IMG/VR virus record: IMGVR_UViG_3300031576_000004
Coordinates: 99,303 to 163,302 of that record
From: a virus
Reading direction: 5' to 3' (one strand)
DNA length: 64,000 bases
The position numbers and the translations under genes are program-made. Each line of letters begins with the position of its first letter. The stretch's first letter is position 1. This document shows, piece by piece, positions 39,122 to 47,613 of this stretch. The notes under the pieces are model-generated. The model saw nothing but the letters and a program-made list of their open reading frames with translations. It was not told the origin of the DNA and searched no databases.

Positions 39122-39166
39122 AGGGGAAACAGTCACCAGCAAGGTGATTGTTTCCCTTCTTTTTTA
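39122..39166 (+). terminator. Plus-strand intrinsic terminator closing the RT region
   Basis: GGGGAAACAGTCACC pairs with GGTGATTGTTTCCCTT across a short AGCAA loop, followed by CTTTTTT. It lies just before the convergent minus-strand gene ending at 39168. The paired stem and T-run make a good Rho-independent terminator for the plus strand. Confidence 0.88.
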
Positions 39167-39167
39167 G

Positions 39168-40412
39168 CTATGAAAGAAGCAGGTAGTCTAGAGACGTTGT
39201 TGCAGGAACTGTACCGTGAATGACCTGACCCGCGCCTTTAATCTCTATGGTGACTTCAAGTCCATGCTTGATATCTATCGAGAACTCTCCAAATGCATTC
39301 GTTTGGGCTCTGGCGATTTCAGTGATGGTCTTATTGGTGTATGTTCTCGTGCTGTCTGTATGAAGCACTATAACGGACATTCCAACCGCGGGCTTCCCGC
39401 TCTTCTCTAGGATTCGCCCAAACACACGACACGTGCTGGCAACGTCTGGGGCTTCAGAAGATACAACCTTATCTATTACAAGGAACTCAAATGTATCTGT
39501 CGTTATGTCTAGCCCAACGGTTGACTCGTAGACATATTCCCATGTGCCAAGAACATCAACCTCAGCTATTGGAAACGAGTATGTGAACACGCCAGCAGAA
39601 GCAGGAAGAACAGTCGCTGGAGATCCTAGTTTTTCGAACCCATTAGTATCTAAGACAGACAGCAGTTTGACTGTGGTTGGATTAAACAGAACCCCTGATT
39701 GATTCCTGTACGTAACCGTCAGATCTACCGATTCACCCCTGACAGCCCTAAGCGATGGGTCTGCGCTGGCACTGGAAAGCGTGTTCAAATTGAAATGCGG
39801 AGATTCGGCCTTCTGGAATTCAGAATCCAAGAACTGTGGGCTCATCCTTACACGGGCTGAATACGTCAATGCCTGCGAATCGTCTGCAGCAGCATCCCAC
39901 ACAAAATTAGCTGTCTGCCCCGTCGGACTAGAAGAAATCGCAGACATTGAATCATGCGCAGGATCGCTTGTCCTGAATGCCATCGGTCTTGCGTCCTCAA
40001 ATGTGCCGCTAAGTGAATATTCAGCGCCAACGACGCTTACGATATCGCTCTCATCGTCGTAGATGATGATCGGGATGTCTACAAGTCTAGACCCGTCTAT
40101 CCTCTGGATCGGCTGATTCACTCTTATCCTTGGTGGCCTTGTATAGAACACAGTCCCAAGGACAGCTATTTCTGACTCATTATCGTATTTGTCTTTAAAC
40201 TGTGTATATATCGTCTTCAGTCCGGTAGTGTTGTTCCCACCGAACAAGAACAGATCCCAGTCATATCTCCTGAACTCAAGCGACTCGTAAGGAGAAAATG
40301 TGAGCCCATCGTTTGAAAAGTGCATCTTAGCCGTTGGCTCAAAATCAGCCACAACGGTCAAGTCGACTAGGTGGCTCCTGGTCGCCTTTACTGGGAACGT
40401 TACGCTAGACAT
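39168..40412 (-). CDS. Modular virion protein, Ig-like and carboxypeptidase-regulatory-like domains
   Basis: A 414-residue protein. The N-terminal ~95 residues (KMHFSNDGLTFSPYESLEFR, then YDWDLFLFGGNN) match 45030-46352 (IRFSNDGTTFSPYEPIAQKK and FNWDLSTFGGSS). The middle is Ig-like (RAVRGESVDLTVTYRNQSGV, then VLFNPTTVKLLSVLD). The last ~85 residues resemble a carboxypeptidase-regulatory or transthyretin-like fold (CRVFGRILEKSGKPAVGMSV). The pair is probably a fibre or baseplate-appendage family. It sits next to the 40405 repeat protein. Confidence 0.74.
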   Translation of the reverse strand: MSSVTFPVKATRSHLVDLTVVADFEPTAKMHFSNDGLTFSPYESLEFRRYDWDLFLFGGNNTTGLKTIYTQFKDKYDNESEIAVLGTVFYTRPPRIRVNQPIQRIDGSRLVDIPIIIYDDESDIVSVVGAEYSLSGTFEDARPMAFRTSDPAHDSMSAISSSPTGQTANFVWDAAADDSQALTYSARVRMSPQFLDSEFQKAESPHFNLNTLSSASADPSLRAVRGESVDLTVTYRNQSGVLFNPTTVKLLSVLDTNGFEKLGSPATVLPASAGVFTYSFPIAEVDVLGTWEYVYESTVGLDITTDTFEFLVIDKVVSSEAPDVASTCRVFGRILEKSGKPAVGMSVIVLHTDSTRTYTNKTITEIARAQTNAFGEFSIDIKHGLEVTIEIKGAGQVIHGTVPATTSLDYLLLS

Positions 40413-41121
40413 CTAGCTCACCAAATGTGTTCTTATTGCCATCTCCGAAGTTAACTCCACCAAACCTTAGTCTTGGCGGCTTAAGGTCTATAGTCTCTCT
40501 GCCGATTATAATGTTAGTGTCGTCTGTCCCGTCATTGGCCATTAGCCTGAAATAGATGTCTGTGGGCTCTGTTGGGTTGAAGTCTTCCTGGATGTCCCAC
40601 ATGAACTTGAACGTCGCTCCTGTGGGCGTAAAATCAAGGCCTACGACCCCGCTGTGATCTGGTGACAGGACAAGAGGGGTCATTGTCTCCTGCTCTCCAG
40701 CAAAAGCCCCTGTAAGGCTCCATTCATATATAGTTAAATCATTTAGGTCCCCAACTCCTTCAAAGCCCTTATAAATTATCTTTAGGGACTTCTTGCTTAC
40801 GCTTACGACCTGCTGAGCGCTGAGCAATAACATCCCGTTTGTAATCGTCGTGAAAGTTGCAATTCCGTTGAAGAGCGGCTCAACACTGCCTATAGCCGAA
40901 ATCCCGCTTATAATTGGCGCTGCAGATCCGACAGATGAAATGCCGTCTATTAGTGGGACAGCTGATCCAACTGCAGATATACCAAGGACTGTGGGGACGT
41001 CAGACCCGACTGCAGATATCCCCAAAACCTTTGGGGTGTCTATTGGCGTTAGCAGAAGCAGACCATCAACCTTCGGGGCGTCTGGCGGCGTTAAAAGAGC
41101 GATCCCTCCGCCGGTCGTCAT
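40405..41121 (-). CDS. Repeat-headed virion protein (13-residue repeats)
   Basis: A 238-residue protein. Residues ~17-90 are about five units of a 13-residue repeat centred on VLGISAVGS: VLGISAVGSDVPT, VLGISAVGSAVPL, IDGISSVGSAAPI, ISGISAIGSVEPL, then FNGIATFTT. The C-terminal ~140 residues are beta-rich, with ATFKFMWDIQEDF and an NIIIGRETIDLKPPRLRFGG end. Its ATG overlaps the stop of the LamG-type gene upstream (ATGA), whose own tail carries a matching SVSGISLI unit. Probably a fibre linker. Confidence 0.68.
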   Translation of the reverse strand: MTTGGGIALLTPPDAPKVDGLLLLTPIDTPKVLGISAVGSDVPTVLGISAVGSAVPLIDGISSVGSAAPIISGISAIGSVEPLFNGIATFTTITNGMLLLSAQQVVSVSKKSLKIIYKGFEGVGDLNDLTIYEWSLTGAFAGEQETMTPLVLSPDHSGVVGLDFTPTGATFKFMWDIQEDFNPTEPTDIYFRLMANDGTDDTNIIIGRETIDLKPPRLRFGGVNFGDGNKNTFGELDV

Positions 41122-41894
41122 ATCTTTGGCCCGTCCCCGTCTCTAGACATTATTAATGATATGCCAGAAACAGACGGTGTTGTCTGCAACTCACTAAACG
41201 CCAACCCAGCTCCGCCATTGTAGAGTTGCGTCACCTCTACACTACTCAATGCGCGTTGTGGCCACAAGCGAATACGATCAAGTTTTCCTGTTGTTCCAGC
41301 AGGCCATGGAGCCCCAGGCCCCGCGCCATCCCAGCGAGACCCTATGATAAAAGGTTCTGCATTCGTTAGGCTTCCAATTGCTGCCGTGCTCATCCCCAAT
41401 CCCTGCTCTACAGCATCTTGATACAGATGAACGAGTTGAGCTGCACGATCTACGACAGCCACGATTTGGTGAAGAGCATTGTCAAAGCAAACATCTACGC
41501 CCTGCTTCTGCAGAGAGTTTCCAGGATCGTCTTGCATATAAAAGTGGGTTCTGTTTCCACTACCGAAATCAAAGGTGAAAAAGGACCACCCAGCTAGAGA
41601 GCCCCCATTACGGTGAGCAACAGGAGCGCTCTGAGCAGATGGTGGGCCACATTTCATCCAGAACTCAACTGTCAAGGAACCTGTTCCTACACTTATTCCA
41701 GTTGGAAAATCCTTCTTCGCATAGTCATTTATACCGTCATATTGGCCGCAATTTCCAAATCCTGGGCCAATATTTGCCCCCTGCAGCACTCCAGAGGGAA
41801 TAAGATCATTAATCCCAAGGTCGTCTAGAAAGTTACCACTCGTAGCCTCACATTCGTGAGAGAGGCGCAAATTATTACCGAGGTTATTGGGCAT
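41118..41894 (-). CDS. LamG-domain adhesin
   Basis: A 258-residue protein. ATG 41894 (MPNNLGNNLRLSHECEATSG) is preferred because it overlaps the upstream stop as TAATG. Jelly-roll landmarks: DYAKKDFPTGISVGTGSLTV, EFWMKCGPP, ALHQIVAVVDRAAQLVHLYQ, TGKLDRIRLWPQRALSSVEV, then YNGGAG. The order matches the LamG genes at 6200 and 10241. It ends in one copy of the repeat unit that opens the next gene (TPSVSGISLI). Confidence 0.76.
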   Translation of the reverse strand: MPNNLGNNLRLSHECEATSGNFLDDLGINDLIPSGVLQGANIGPGFGNCGQYDGINDYAKKDFPTGISVGTGSLTVEFWMKCGPPSAQSAPVAHRNGGSLAGWSFFTFDFGSGNRTHFYMQDDPGNSLQKQGVDVCFDNALHQIVAVVDRAAQLVHLYQDAVEQGLGMSTAAIGSLTNAEPFIIGSRWDGAGPGAPWPAGTTGKLDRIRLWPQRALSSVEVTQLYNGGAGLAFSELQTTPSVSGISLIMSRDGDGPKI

Positions 41895-42148
41895 TAGCCA
41901 CCCGCCCCAGGAAGCGGGTAGGTGATACTCCACGCTACCCTCTGTGCATGGGCCTCAGCAAGCGTCTCAAATACATAGCCGACTGGAGGAGCATCCAAGA
42001 CACTCTGTTGAAAGTCGGCTTGACAGAGGCACTGCGTCCCGTCAGGGCTGGCAGAGCAGTGCGGGATAGATGGCGGAGTCACCCCAGGAGTCGCAAGAGC
42101 GGTCAAAGCCGCGCATGGATGAGGACCGAGGAAATAGGCGTTAGGCAT
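41894..42148 (-). CDS. Small Cys-containing fibre-cluster protein
   Basis: An 84-residue protein that overlaps the LamG gene as TAATG, so both are translated together. It has four cysteines (HPCAAL, HCSAS and CLCQAD) and ends in a Pro/Gly tail (YPLPGAGG). No family is recognised. Position suggests an accessory of the adjacent LamG adhesin. Confidence 0.62.
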   Translation of the reverse strand: MPNAYFLGPHPCAALTALATPGVTPPSIPHCSASPDGTQCLCQADFQQSVLDAPPVGYVFETLAEAHAQRVAWSITYPLPGAGG

Positions 42149-42172
42149 GGCTACGGTCCAATCGTCCGGCCG

Positions 42173-43468
42173 CTACGCCTCAACCCCGTCTTGCCTTAAC
42201 GTTAGCCTTACCTGGAAATATCTGCCTCTACCTGTCGGCAAGAATGATACGTTAGAACCTATTTCCATAGAAACCCACGCCGGAGTCAAATCTGTCTGCA
42301 GGAATGTGGTCATTGACGCCCTAATCTCTATTTTCTTCGCGTTTGGTGCGGTGTCTGTATTGTCCGTATCGATAACGTCAGTTGGTTCAGCTTCAAGGGC
42401 GGATAGATCTACATATCCAACTCTGTAAACCTGTCCGGCCCCAAGATCCTTAACGACAGACGCGTATGTCCCTGTCGTTGCTGGCGGGATAAGCTCTATT
42501 CTTCCAGACCCAGATAGTTGCGTATCAACGAATGTGCCGCCAGCCCAATCAACCGGACTAAACGTGTTAGATAGAGCGAACCCTGCAAACGTTCTTCCGC
42601 CTATGTCAGAGCTATTTATTCCAGCGCCAAACAATGGGGACGCTGCCTGAAGCCCAAACAGATTCGCTGTTACATCTATGACTAGCGGGTCAGAATCCAA
42701 AGAACCTGCGTCAGCGCTTGTAGCTGTCTGCCATGCGACAAGTGTCGTGTAATCTGTCCCGCCTCTGTGACCAACATTGGTGTTCCCGAAGAACGAGTTA
42801 TTGGATGCGGTGGAGCCAAGATTGTTATCGATATGCACGCCTGTTGTATTTGAGAGGAATAGCGTGTTGAAAACGTTTGCAGCAGTTCCGCTTGTTCCTC
42901 TTAACCTAACGCCCTTGCCGCAGCCATAGATCGTCACGTTCTTCGTTCTAACAGCAGAGAATCCAGTGCTTCCGCCCCCTGCATATACTCCAGTATCGGA
43001 ACAAGAGTAGATAACAGAATCAAATACCTGGTATGCAGCCCCACCGTCAACGCCGTCTCCGGTATCAACTCCGCGGAACGAGTCGTGAAGGACGCAATTT
43101 CTAACGGTGTGGTTGGTTGTTGTTGTTGGTTGGTTGTTATTTGAGCCTATCCTAATACAAGAAGTTAGGTGGTTCCTCATAACGAAGCCATCAATAATCC
43201 TGTCCATATTCGGTTGGTTTATGGCCTGGAATATAAATCCGAAGCCCCTGGTGTTCTCACCATCAATAACAACATGACCAAATGCCTTGGCAGTTGCTAC
43301 CAGGGCGTTCGGAAATGTAACGGTTTCTTTATATGTTCCCCTGTAAACCTGAACCGTGTCTGCGCCTGTCATAAGCGTTGCGGCTGCCTGGATGGTCTTC
43401 TTTGCAAGCGCCAGCGACAGCCCTGAGTTAGTATCTAGCCCAGACTTTGTTACGAAGTAGGTAGTCAT
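42173..43468 (-). CDS. Parallel beta-helix tailspike, copy 1
   Basis: A 431-residue right-handed beta-helix protein. It begins TYFVTKSGLDTNSGLSLALA (the DxNxG cap typical of pectate-lyase-like and DUF1565 repeats), continues with Asn-rich rungs such as DGENTRGFGF and HTVRNCVLHDSFRGVDTGDG, and ends in a beta domain (YVDLSALEAEPTDVIDTDNT). The next gene (43468-44784) is a paralogue along its full length. Such helices bind or degrade host polysaccharide. No catalytic pair was identified. Confidence 0.82.
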   Translation of the reverse strand: MTTYFVTKSGLDTNSGLSLALAKKTIQAAATLMTGADTVQVYRGTYKETVTFPNALVATAKAFGHVVIDGENTRGFGFIFQAINQPNMDRIIDGFVMRNHLTSCIRIGSNNNQPTTTTNHTVRNCVLHDSFRGVDTGDGVDGGAAYQVFDSVIYSCSDTGVYAGGGSTGFSAVRTKNVTIYGCGKGVRLRGTSGTAANVFNTLFLSNTTGVHIDNNLGSTASNNSFFGNTNVGHRGGTDYTTLVAWQTATSADAGSLDSDPLVIDVTANLFGLQAASPLFGAGINSSDIGGRTFAGFALSNTFSPVDWAGGTFVDTQLSGSGRIELIPPATTGTYASVVKDLGAGQVYRVGYVDLSALEAEPTDVIDTDNTDTAPNAKKIEIRASMTTFLQTDLTPAWVSMEIGSNVSFLPTGRGRYFQVRLTLRQDGVEA

Positions 43469-44784
43469 TAGGCTTCAACTCCATCGTTCCTAAGCGTCAG
43501 CCTGAACTGGATGTACCTTCCCTTAACGGTGGGCAACGTGGTGTTAGAGCCAACCTCAAGAGCTACCCACGCAGGAGATCCAGCCGTTGGAGAGAACGAG
43601 CTTGCGCTCATCCTGACTTCTATCTTCTGCGAGTTTGGAGCCGTGTCTGTGTTGTCTGTATCGACAACGTCTAAAGGATTCAGTTCCGATGCCGCCAACT
43701 CAATCCCAGTGATCTTCTGGAACTGTATGTTCCCGATATCCTTAACAACCGAAGCATATGTCCCTACTGTAGCTGGCGGAACGATTTCGATTTTGCCAAG
43801 CCCACCAATCTGAGTGTCCGTGAATATCCCAGCTGCAAAGTCTGCTGGGGAGAATAGATTGGATAGAGAGAACATGGACTTCCCATGCCCGCCGATATTC
43901 TCTCCGTTCATTCCAGTCCCAACGCACGGAGATGTGCTCTGAAGAGCAAACAGCCTTACTGAAGAGTCTACATGTAGCGGATCAGTACCGATGGATGAGG
44001 CGTCTTTCCCAGTGGCGGTCTTCCACGCGGCGAACGTCGCGTAAAGAGTGCTGCTCATCTTACCAGCGCTCGTATTTCCAAAGTAGTCATTGAAGTCAAG
44101 AGTCCCGCCAATAGAAGAATTGGCATTGAAATTAAGTCCGATTCCGCAACTGGCAAGTATGTTGCTAAATATTGTTCCGCCGGCGTTATTGTTGCGTTCG
44201 TCCCTTAACCCAGCACCACAATTAAATATTGTGTTGCTCTTCATTCTGAGCTGTGGACTAAATCCTCCACCGAGAGAGCTCATGTGTATACCAGCTGCGG
44301 AACAGTCGTAAATTGTGTTAAATTGAGAATCTACAGAGTAGCCAGAGGAAATAAGATCGTTCGATCCGCCGCGGATCCCTATCACGTTATTACGTATAAT
44401 GCAATTTCTTGTAAGAGCCTCCACAAGCGATCCGCTTCCGAAGTTGTTTCCTGTATGCAGGACACCAGCAAATGTGTGATTTATGATCGTGAATCCATCA
44501 ACAGTGGATACATTTGTTCCTGTATTATTGAAAGAGTGTGTAATACCAACACCCCTTAGGTTCTCTCCGTCAATGATTACATTCCCAATCGCTTTTAGAA
44601 TGAACCCAGATGCGCTATTAAACGCTGGCATGCTAACTGACTCTTTGTAAACGCCACGATACACATGCACTTCGTCCCCTGCAGATGAAGCAGACACAGC
44701 GCCTCCGATTGTCTTTTTTGCAAGGGCTAGCGTGAGCCCGCTGTTTGAATCGTTACCTGATTTCGTTACATGCCGTATCGACAT
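43468..44784 (-). CDS. Parallel beta-helix tailspike, copy 2
   Basis: A 438-residue paralogue of copy 1: IRHVTKSGNDSNSGLTLALA, DGENLRGVGITHSF, and the same C-terminal pattern (IELAASELNPLDVVDTDNTD). The rungs between are diverged, as expected for receptor-facing surface. Its start overlaps the 44784 gene as TAATG. Two spikes side by side suggest alternative receptor specificities or a heteromeric spike. Confidence 0.82.
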   Translation of the reverse strand: MSIRHVTKSGNDSNSGLTLALAKKTIGGAVSASSAGDEVHVYRGVYKESVSMPAFNSASGFILKAIGNVIIDGENLRGVGITHSFNNTGTNVSTVDGFTIINHTFAGVLHTGNNFGSGSLVEALTRNCIIRNNVIGIRGGSNDLISSGYSVDSQFNTIYDCSAAGIHMSSLGGGFSPQLRMKSNTIFNCGAGLRDERNNNAGGTIFSNILASCGIGLNFNANSSIGGTLDFNDYFGNTSAGKMSSTLYATFAAWKTATGKDASSIGTDPLHVDSSVRLFALQSTSPCVGTGMNGENIGGHGKSMFSLSNLFSPADFAAGIFTDTQIGGLGKIEIVPPATVGTYASVVKDIGNIQFQKITGIELAASELNPLDVVDTDNTDTAPNSQKIEVRMSASSFSPTAGSPAWVALEVGSNTTLPTVKGRYIQFRLTLRNDGVEA

Positions 44785-45020
44785 TACAGCGCCTCCACCG
44801 ACTCAAGAGCGTCCGATTGCGCGCCCCAGGAGTCGCTAGTCACCGGATTAATAAATACTTTCTGTGAAACGTACTTGTATCCAACCTGTACGCTCTGCCA
44901 CGTTTCAGAGAGCGCCCTCTTGAGGGAGCTGTTTGGGATGTCTTCCTCAACCTTTGAATAAGCTACGTCAGAAGCAGATAAAATCTGCCGCATTAAAGTG
45001 AAGCCTTCTGGTGTTAGCAT
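44784..45020 (-). CDS. Small helical fibre-cluster protein
   Basis: A 78-residue, mostly helical protein (MRQILSASDVAYSKVEED, then LKRALSETWQSV) with AGGA upstream. Its stop overlaps the beta-helix start, which supports expression. It may be a chaperone or attachment helix for the spikes, but no motif confirms this. Confidence 0.6.
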   Translation of the reverse strand: MLTPEGFTLMRQILSASDVAYSKVEEDIPNSSLKRALSETWQSVQVGYKYVSQKVFINPVTSDSWGAQSDALESVEAL

Positions 45021-45029
45021 GTTTTATTC

Positions 45030-46352
45030 CTAAGAGTTCCCAAATGGGTCATGGGTTCTTGTGGGCAACGCAACTTCCAATAGTGTATCAAATTGTGCGG
45101 TCGGTGTATTGGGGATTTTGACGGTGCGCCTGTAATTAACGAGAGGAATAAATACTGTAAATTCTCCACCCTGAATAAGCTCGACTTTGAAATGCCCATT
45201 GGCGTCAGCCTGGGTTGATACCATTGCCGTGGCCGTAATAACAGCGCCTGTTCCGCGACGGCCAGCGCTGTGGAATTCTATGACGACTCCTTTTGGCTCG
45301 CCATTAGGGCCGGTTGTGTCTAGCAGCGGCTGCCCATTTGGGCCAACGATATCGCCTTCTATAACGCACGCTCCAGACACAGACGGGACGCTTACGTTGG
45401 CCACAGGGGCCACAACCTTAAAGAAGAACTCGTGAAGCTTAACTATCGTTCCAACTGTTGATCTGTAGACATAACGCCATTGCCCCAAAGGATCTGTCGC
45501 CAGGACAGAGAATAGATAATCAAATATACCAACAGATGTCGGGACAACCGTTACTGGAGATCCGAGATGGTTTACGCTTACTGGGTCCGTTATTGAGATT
45601 ATCTCGACTAGGGTTGGGTTGAAAAGTGCTCCGGAATCGCTCCGCATTGTTGCGCTTAGCGTTATAGGGTTTCCCCTAATAACTGACTTTCCAGAGACCG
45701 TGGGGATGGTCCTGGTGTCGACGGTAAATGCTGAGCTCTTGTTAAGTGTTCCTGATACGTTAAAGAACTCAGCATTGGCTCTTAACCTTGCTGCAGAACT
45801 GAAGATGCCAGAGCCCAAATCGGATACGGCATCCCAGACTATAACGTGTTCCTTGCCAGCTCTAGTGGCCTTCAGGCTCGCTATATCCGTCTCAATGGAC
45901 GCTGGGAGCTCTTCTCCAGCAAACGCGCCTGTGAGCGAATATTCGATGGTTGGGACAGAAACTGCCACAGTGAAGTCATAGTGCGCCTTCAGGGTAACAT
46001 CTACTGCCGTATTGTCAGCTCGCTGCGCAACGTCAGTGAACTCTATAAACGGCTGGGTTCCAAGGAATATCCTTGATGTCGCAATGACGCTCGCGATAAG
46101 GGCCAGATTCCTTACCTGAACATAGACAGTTTTAAAACCCTGAGCGGAGCTCCCGCCGAATGTTGACAGATCCCAATTGAACTTCTTCTGGGCTATTGGC
46201 TCGTATGGCGAGAACGTTGTCCCGTCATTCGAGAACCTTATTTCCGTTGCGTCCGGAGACGCGTACGTTTCGATGTTTACTATAAGCCCTATGGTCGATA
46301 TAGGGTTACGTTCGCTCGCTGTGAAGATGTGAACATTGAGTATCTGTGGCAT
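45030..46352 (-). CDS. Modular virion protein, paralogue of 39168-40412
   Basis: A 440-residue protein. The N-terminal ~100 residues match 39168 (RFSNDGTTFSPYEPIAQK, then FNWDLSTFGGSSAQGFKTVY). The middle carries an Ig-like part (RGNPITLSATMRSDSGALFN, then PTLVEIISI). The end is carboxypeptidase-regulatory-like (SGACVIEGDIVGPNGQPLLD, then ADANGHFKVEL). The same architecture in two proteins implies an appendage family with related assembly. Confidence 0.74.
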   Translation of the reverse strand: MPQILNVHIFTASERNPISTIGLIVNIETYASPDATEIRFSNDGTTFSPYEPIAQKKFNWDLSTFGGSSAQGFKTVYVQVRNLALIASVIATSRIFLGTQPFIEFTDVAQRADNTAVDVTLKAHYDFTVAVSVPTIEYSLTGAFAGEELPASIETDIASLKATRAGKEHVIVWDAVSDLGSGIFSSAARLRANAEFFNVSGTLNKSSAFTVDTRTIPTVSGKSVIRGNPITLSATMRSDSGALFNPTLVEIISITDPVSVNHLGSPVTVVPTSVGIFDYLFSVLATDPLGQWRYVYRSTVGTIVKLHEFFFKVVAPVANVSVPSVSGACVIEGDIVGPNGQPLLDTTGPNGEPKGVVIEFHSAGRRGTGAVITATAMVSTQADANGHFKVELIQGGEFTVFIPLVNYRRTVKIPNTPTAQFDTLLEVALPTRTHDPFGNS

Positions 46353-46356
46353 GTCA

Positions 46357-46896
46357 TTAGAAAGGGTTGAAGATAGGCTTCCTTACCCCTACCACTCCAA
46401 CAATATCCTTTATATTCAGCGTGGCTTGGTTCGGCACAGCGAACTGAAGCTCAACGCCCATCTTTTGGATCCTGAGTCTAACCAGAGCGCCAATCGGGGT
46501 ATAGATCTCAAACTTCCCAAGATTACTTGTGTTCATAATAAGGTCGTCTTCTGTTAGCCCTGAGCCCTGGACAAATTGGAACGTGTCTGATGGGTCTACA
46601 AAGACCTCCACCAGAGCGTTCTCTTCTGGATTGCCATTAGAGTCGATCACAGTCCCGAACACCTTGCAGGTGTTTGCCGGCGGGGCGAATTGCTGCAGCG
46701 TTCCAGATCTAGGCCCCTCAGTCCCATACTGGTCTACCGCGGCAACCTGATAGAAGTTCGTGATCAGCCCAACGCCGTCTTGATATGACGTGCCTGGGAC
46801 GTTCGTCAGCAAGACAAACGGGCCTACAGACGTCGCAGCTTTATAGACGTTGTAACTGAAAGCGCCTGGAACATCTGCCCATTCAATAACGATCAT
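46357..46896 (-). CDS. Fibronectin-III plus carboxypeptidase-regulatory-like protein
   Basis: A 179-residue protein. Residues ~1-70 read as fibronectin type III (EWADVPGAFSYNVYKAATS, YQVAAVDQYGTEGP). The remainder is a carboxypeptidase-regulatory-like fold (CKVFGTVIDSNGNPEENALV, then GKFEIYTPIGALVRLRI). Its start overlaps the 46893 gene as ATGA. It probably decorates a fibre or the baseplate. Confidence 0.72.
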   Translation of the reverse strand: MIVIEWADVPGAFSYNVYKAATSVGPFVLLTNVPGTSYQDGVGLITNFYQVAAVDQYGTEGPRSGTLQQFAPPANTCKVFGTVIDSNGNPEENALVEVFVDPSDTFQFVQGSGLTEDDLIMNTSNLGKFEIYTPIGALVRLRIQKMGVELQFAVPNQATLNIKDIVGVVGVRKPIFNPF

Positions 46897-47252
46897 TGGT
46901 TCTTAACCTTTGTTATTGATGGAGCCTTAAGCCTTACTGGCTCATACGGCTTTATGCTCTGCCATTCATCAGGGGTTGCCCCAACATAACGAACCGAGTA
47001 GACGGTGTCGATATCTGAATCGTCGTCTATGAAGTAGTTAGAGGTAAGCAGACCGCTGCTGCTTACCCCTAGTTTGATGTGAAGAGGCTCGGCATTCTGA
47101 TGCCACCTCAGGTTTTTCCCCAAAGCGAATGTGTCTGCTTTGCAGTACTTTCTTAGCTCGGCCCAGTCGTAAGCGTATTCGCCATCGTTCTTTAAAACGA
47201 TAAGCGTTACGTTACCACTCAGCCTTACAAGAAAATGCTGATGACACCGCAT
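46893..47252 (-). CDS. Small beta-rich fibre-cluster protein
   Basis: A 119-residue protein with MRCHQHFLVRLSGNVTLIV at the start and a beta-rich body (DTVYSVRYVGATPDEW, ending VRLKAPSITKVKNQ). It overlaps the FN3 gene by four bases. The N-terminal start is the nearest ATG after the holin-like gene stop; the RBS is weak. No family was recognised. Confidence 0.55.
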   Translation of the reverse strand: MRCHQHFLVRLSGNVTLIVLKNDGEYAYDWAELRKYCKADTFALGKNLRWHQNAEPLHIKLGVSSSGLLTSNYFIDDDSDIDTVYSVRYVGATPDEWQSIKPYEPVRLKAPSITKVKNQ

Positions 47253-47262
47253 GCCACTTGGA

Positions 47263-47568
47263 CTACTTCCCCTTCGGGAACCGGCTCTTCACCCAGGCCC
47301 ACATTGGGGATAGGATAGGATCAAGAACCTTGTCGTAGGACAACCCTGCGACAGCGGTTCCAACCACAGCGCTAGAAAGCTGTGTCTGCAGAGATGTTCC
47401 GGCCACAACATGGCCCGTAAAGGCTGCCGCAATGGTCGTGAGAGCACCACCAATGCAAGCAACGGCCTTAGGATCCATCTTCGTGAGAACCCAGTTCTTC
47501 AAAACGAAGGTTAGGACCAGAGCACCTGTTCCAACCGTTGTAGCAAGACCAGCGTTAACATCTACCAT
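47263..47568 (-). CDS. Holin-like membrane protein
   Basis: A 101-residue protein with two or three hydrophobic segments: LVLTFVLKNWVL near residue 18, VACIGGALTTIAAAFTGHVV near 37, and a weaker one around 65 (SSAVVGTAVAGLSY). A basic tail ends it (KSRFPKGK). Size and topology fit a class I or II holin, or a membrane protein at the tail base. GAGGTTCC precedes the start. Confidence 0.66.
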   Translation of the reverse strand: MVDVNAGLATTVGTGALVLTFVLKNWVLTKMDPKAVACIGGALTTIAAAFTGHVVAGTSLQTQLSSAVVGTAVAGLSYDKVLDPILSPMWAWVKSRFPKGK

Positions 47569-47613
47569 TTCGGGAACCTCCTTAAATTGGGACTAAATAC
47601 GCCTAATATTCTA

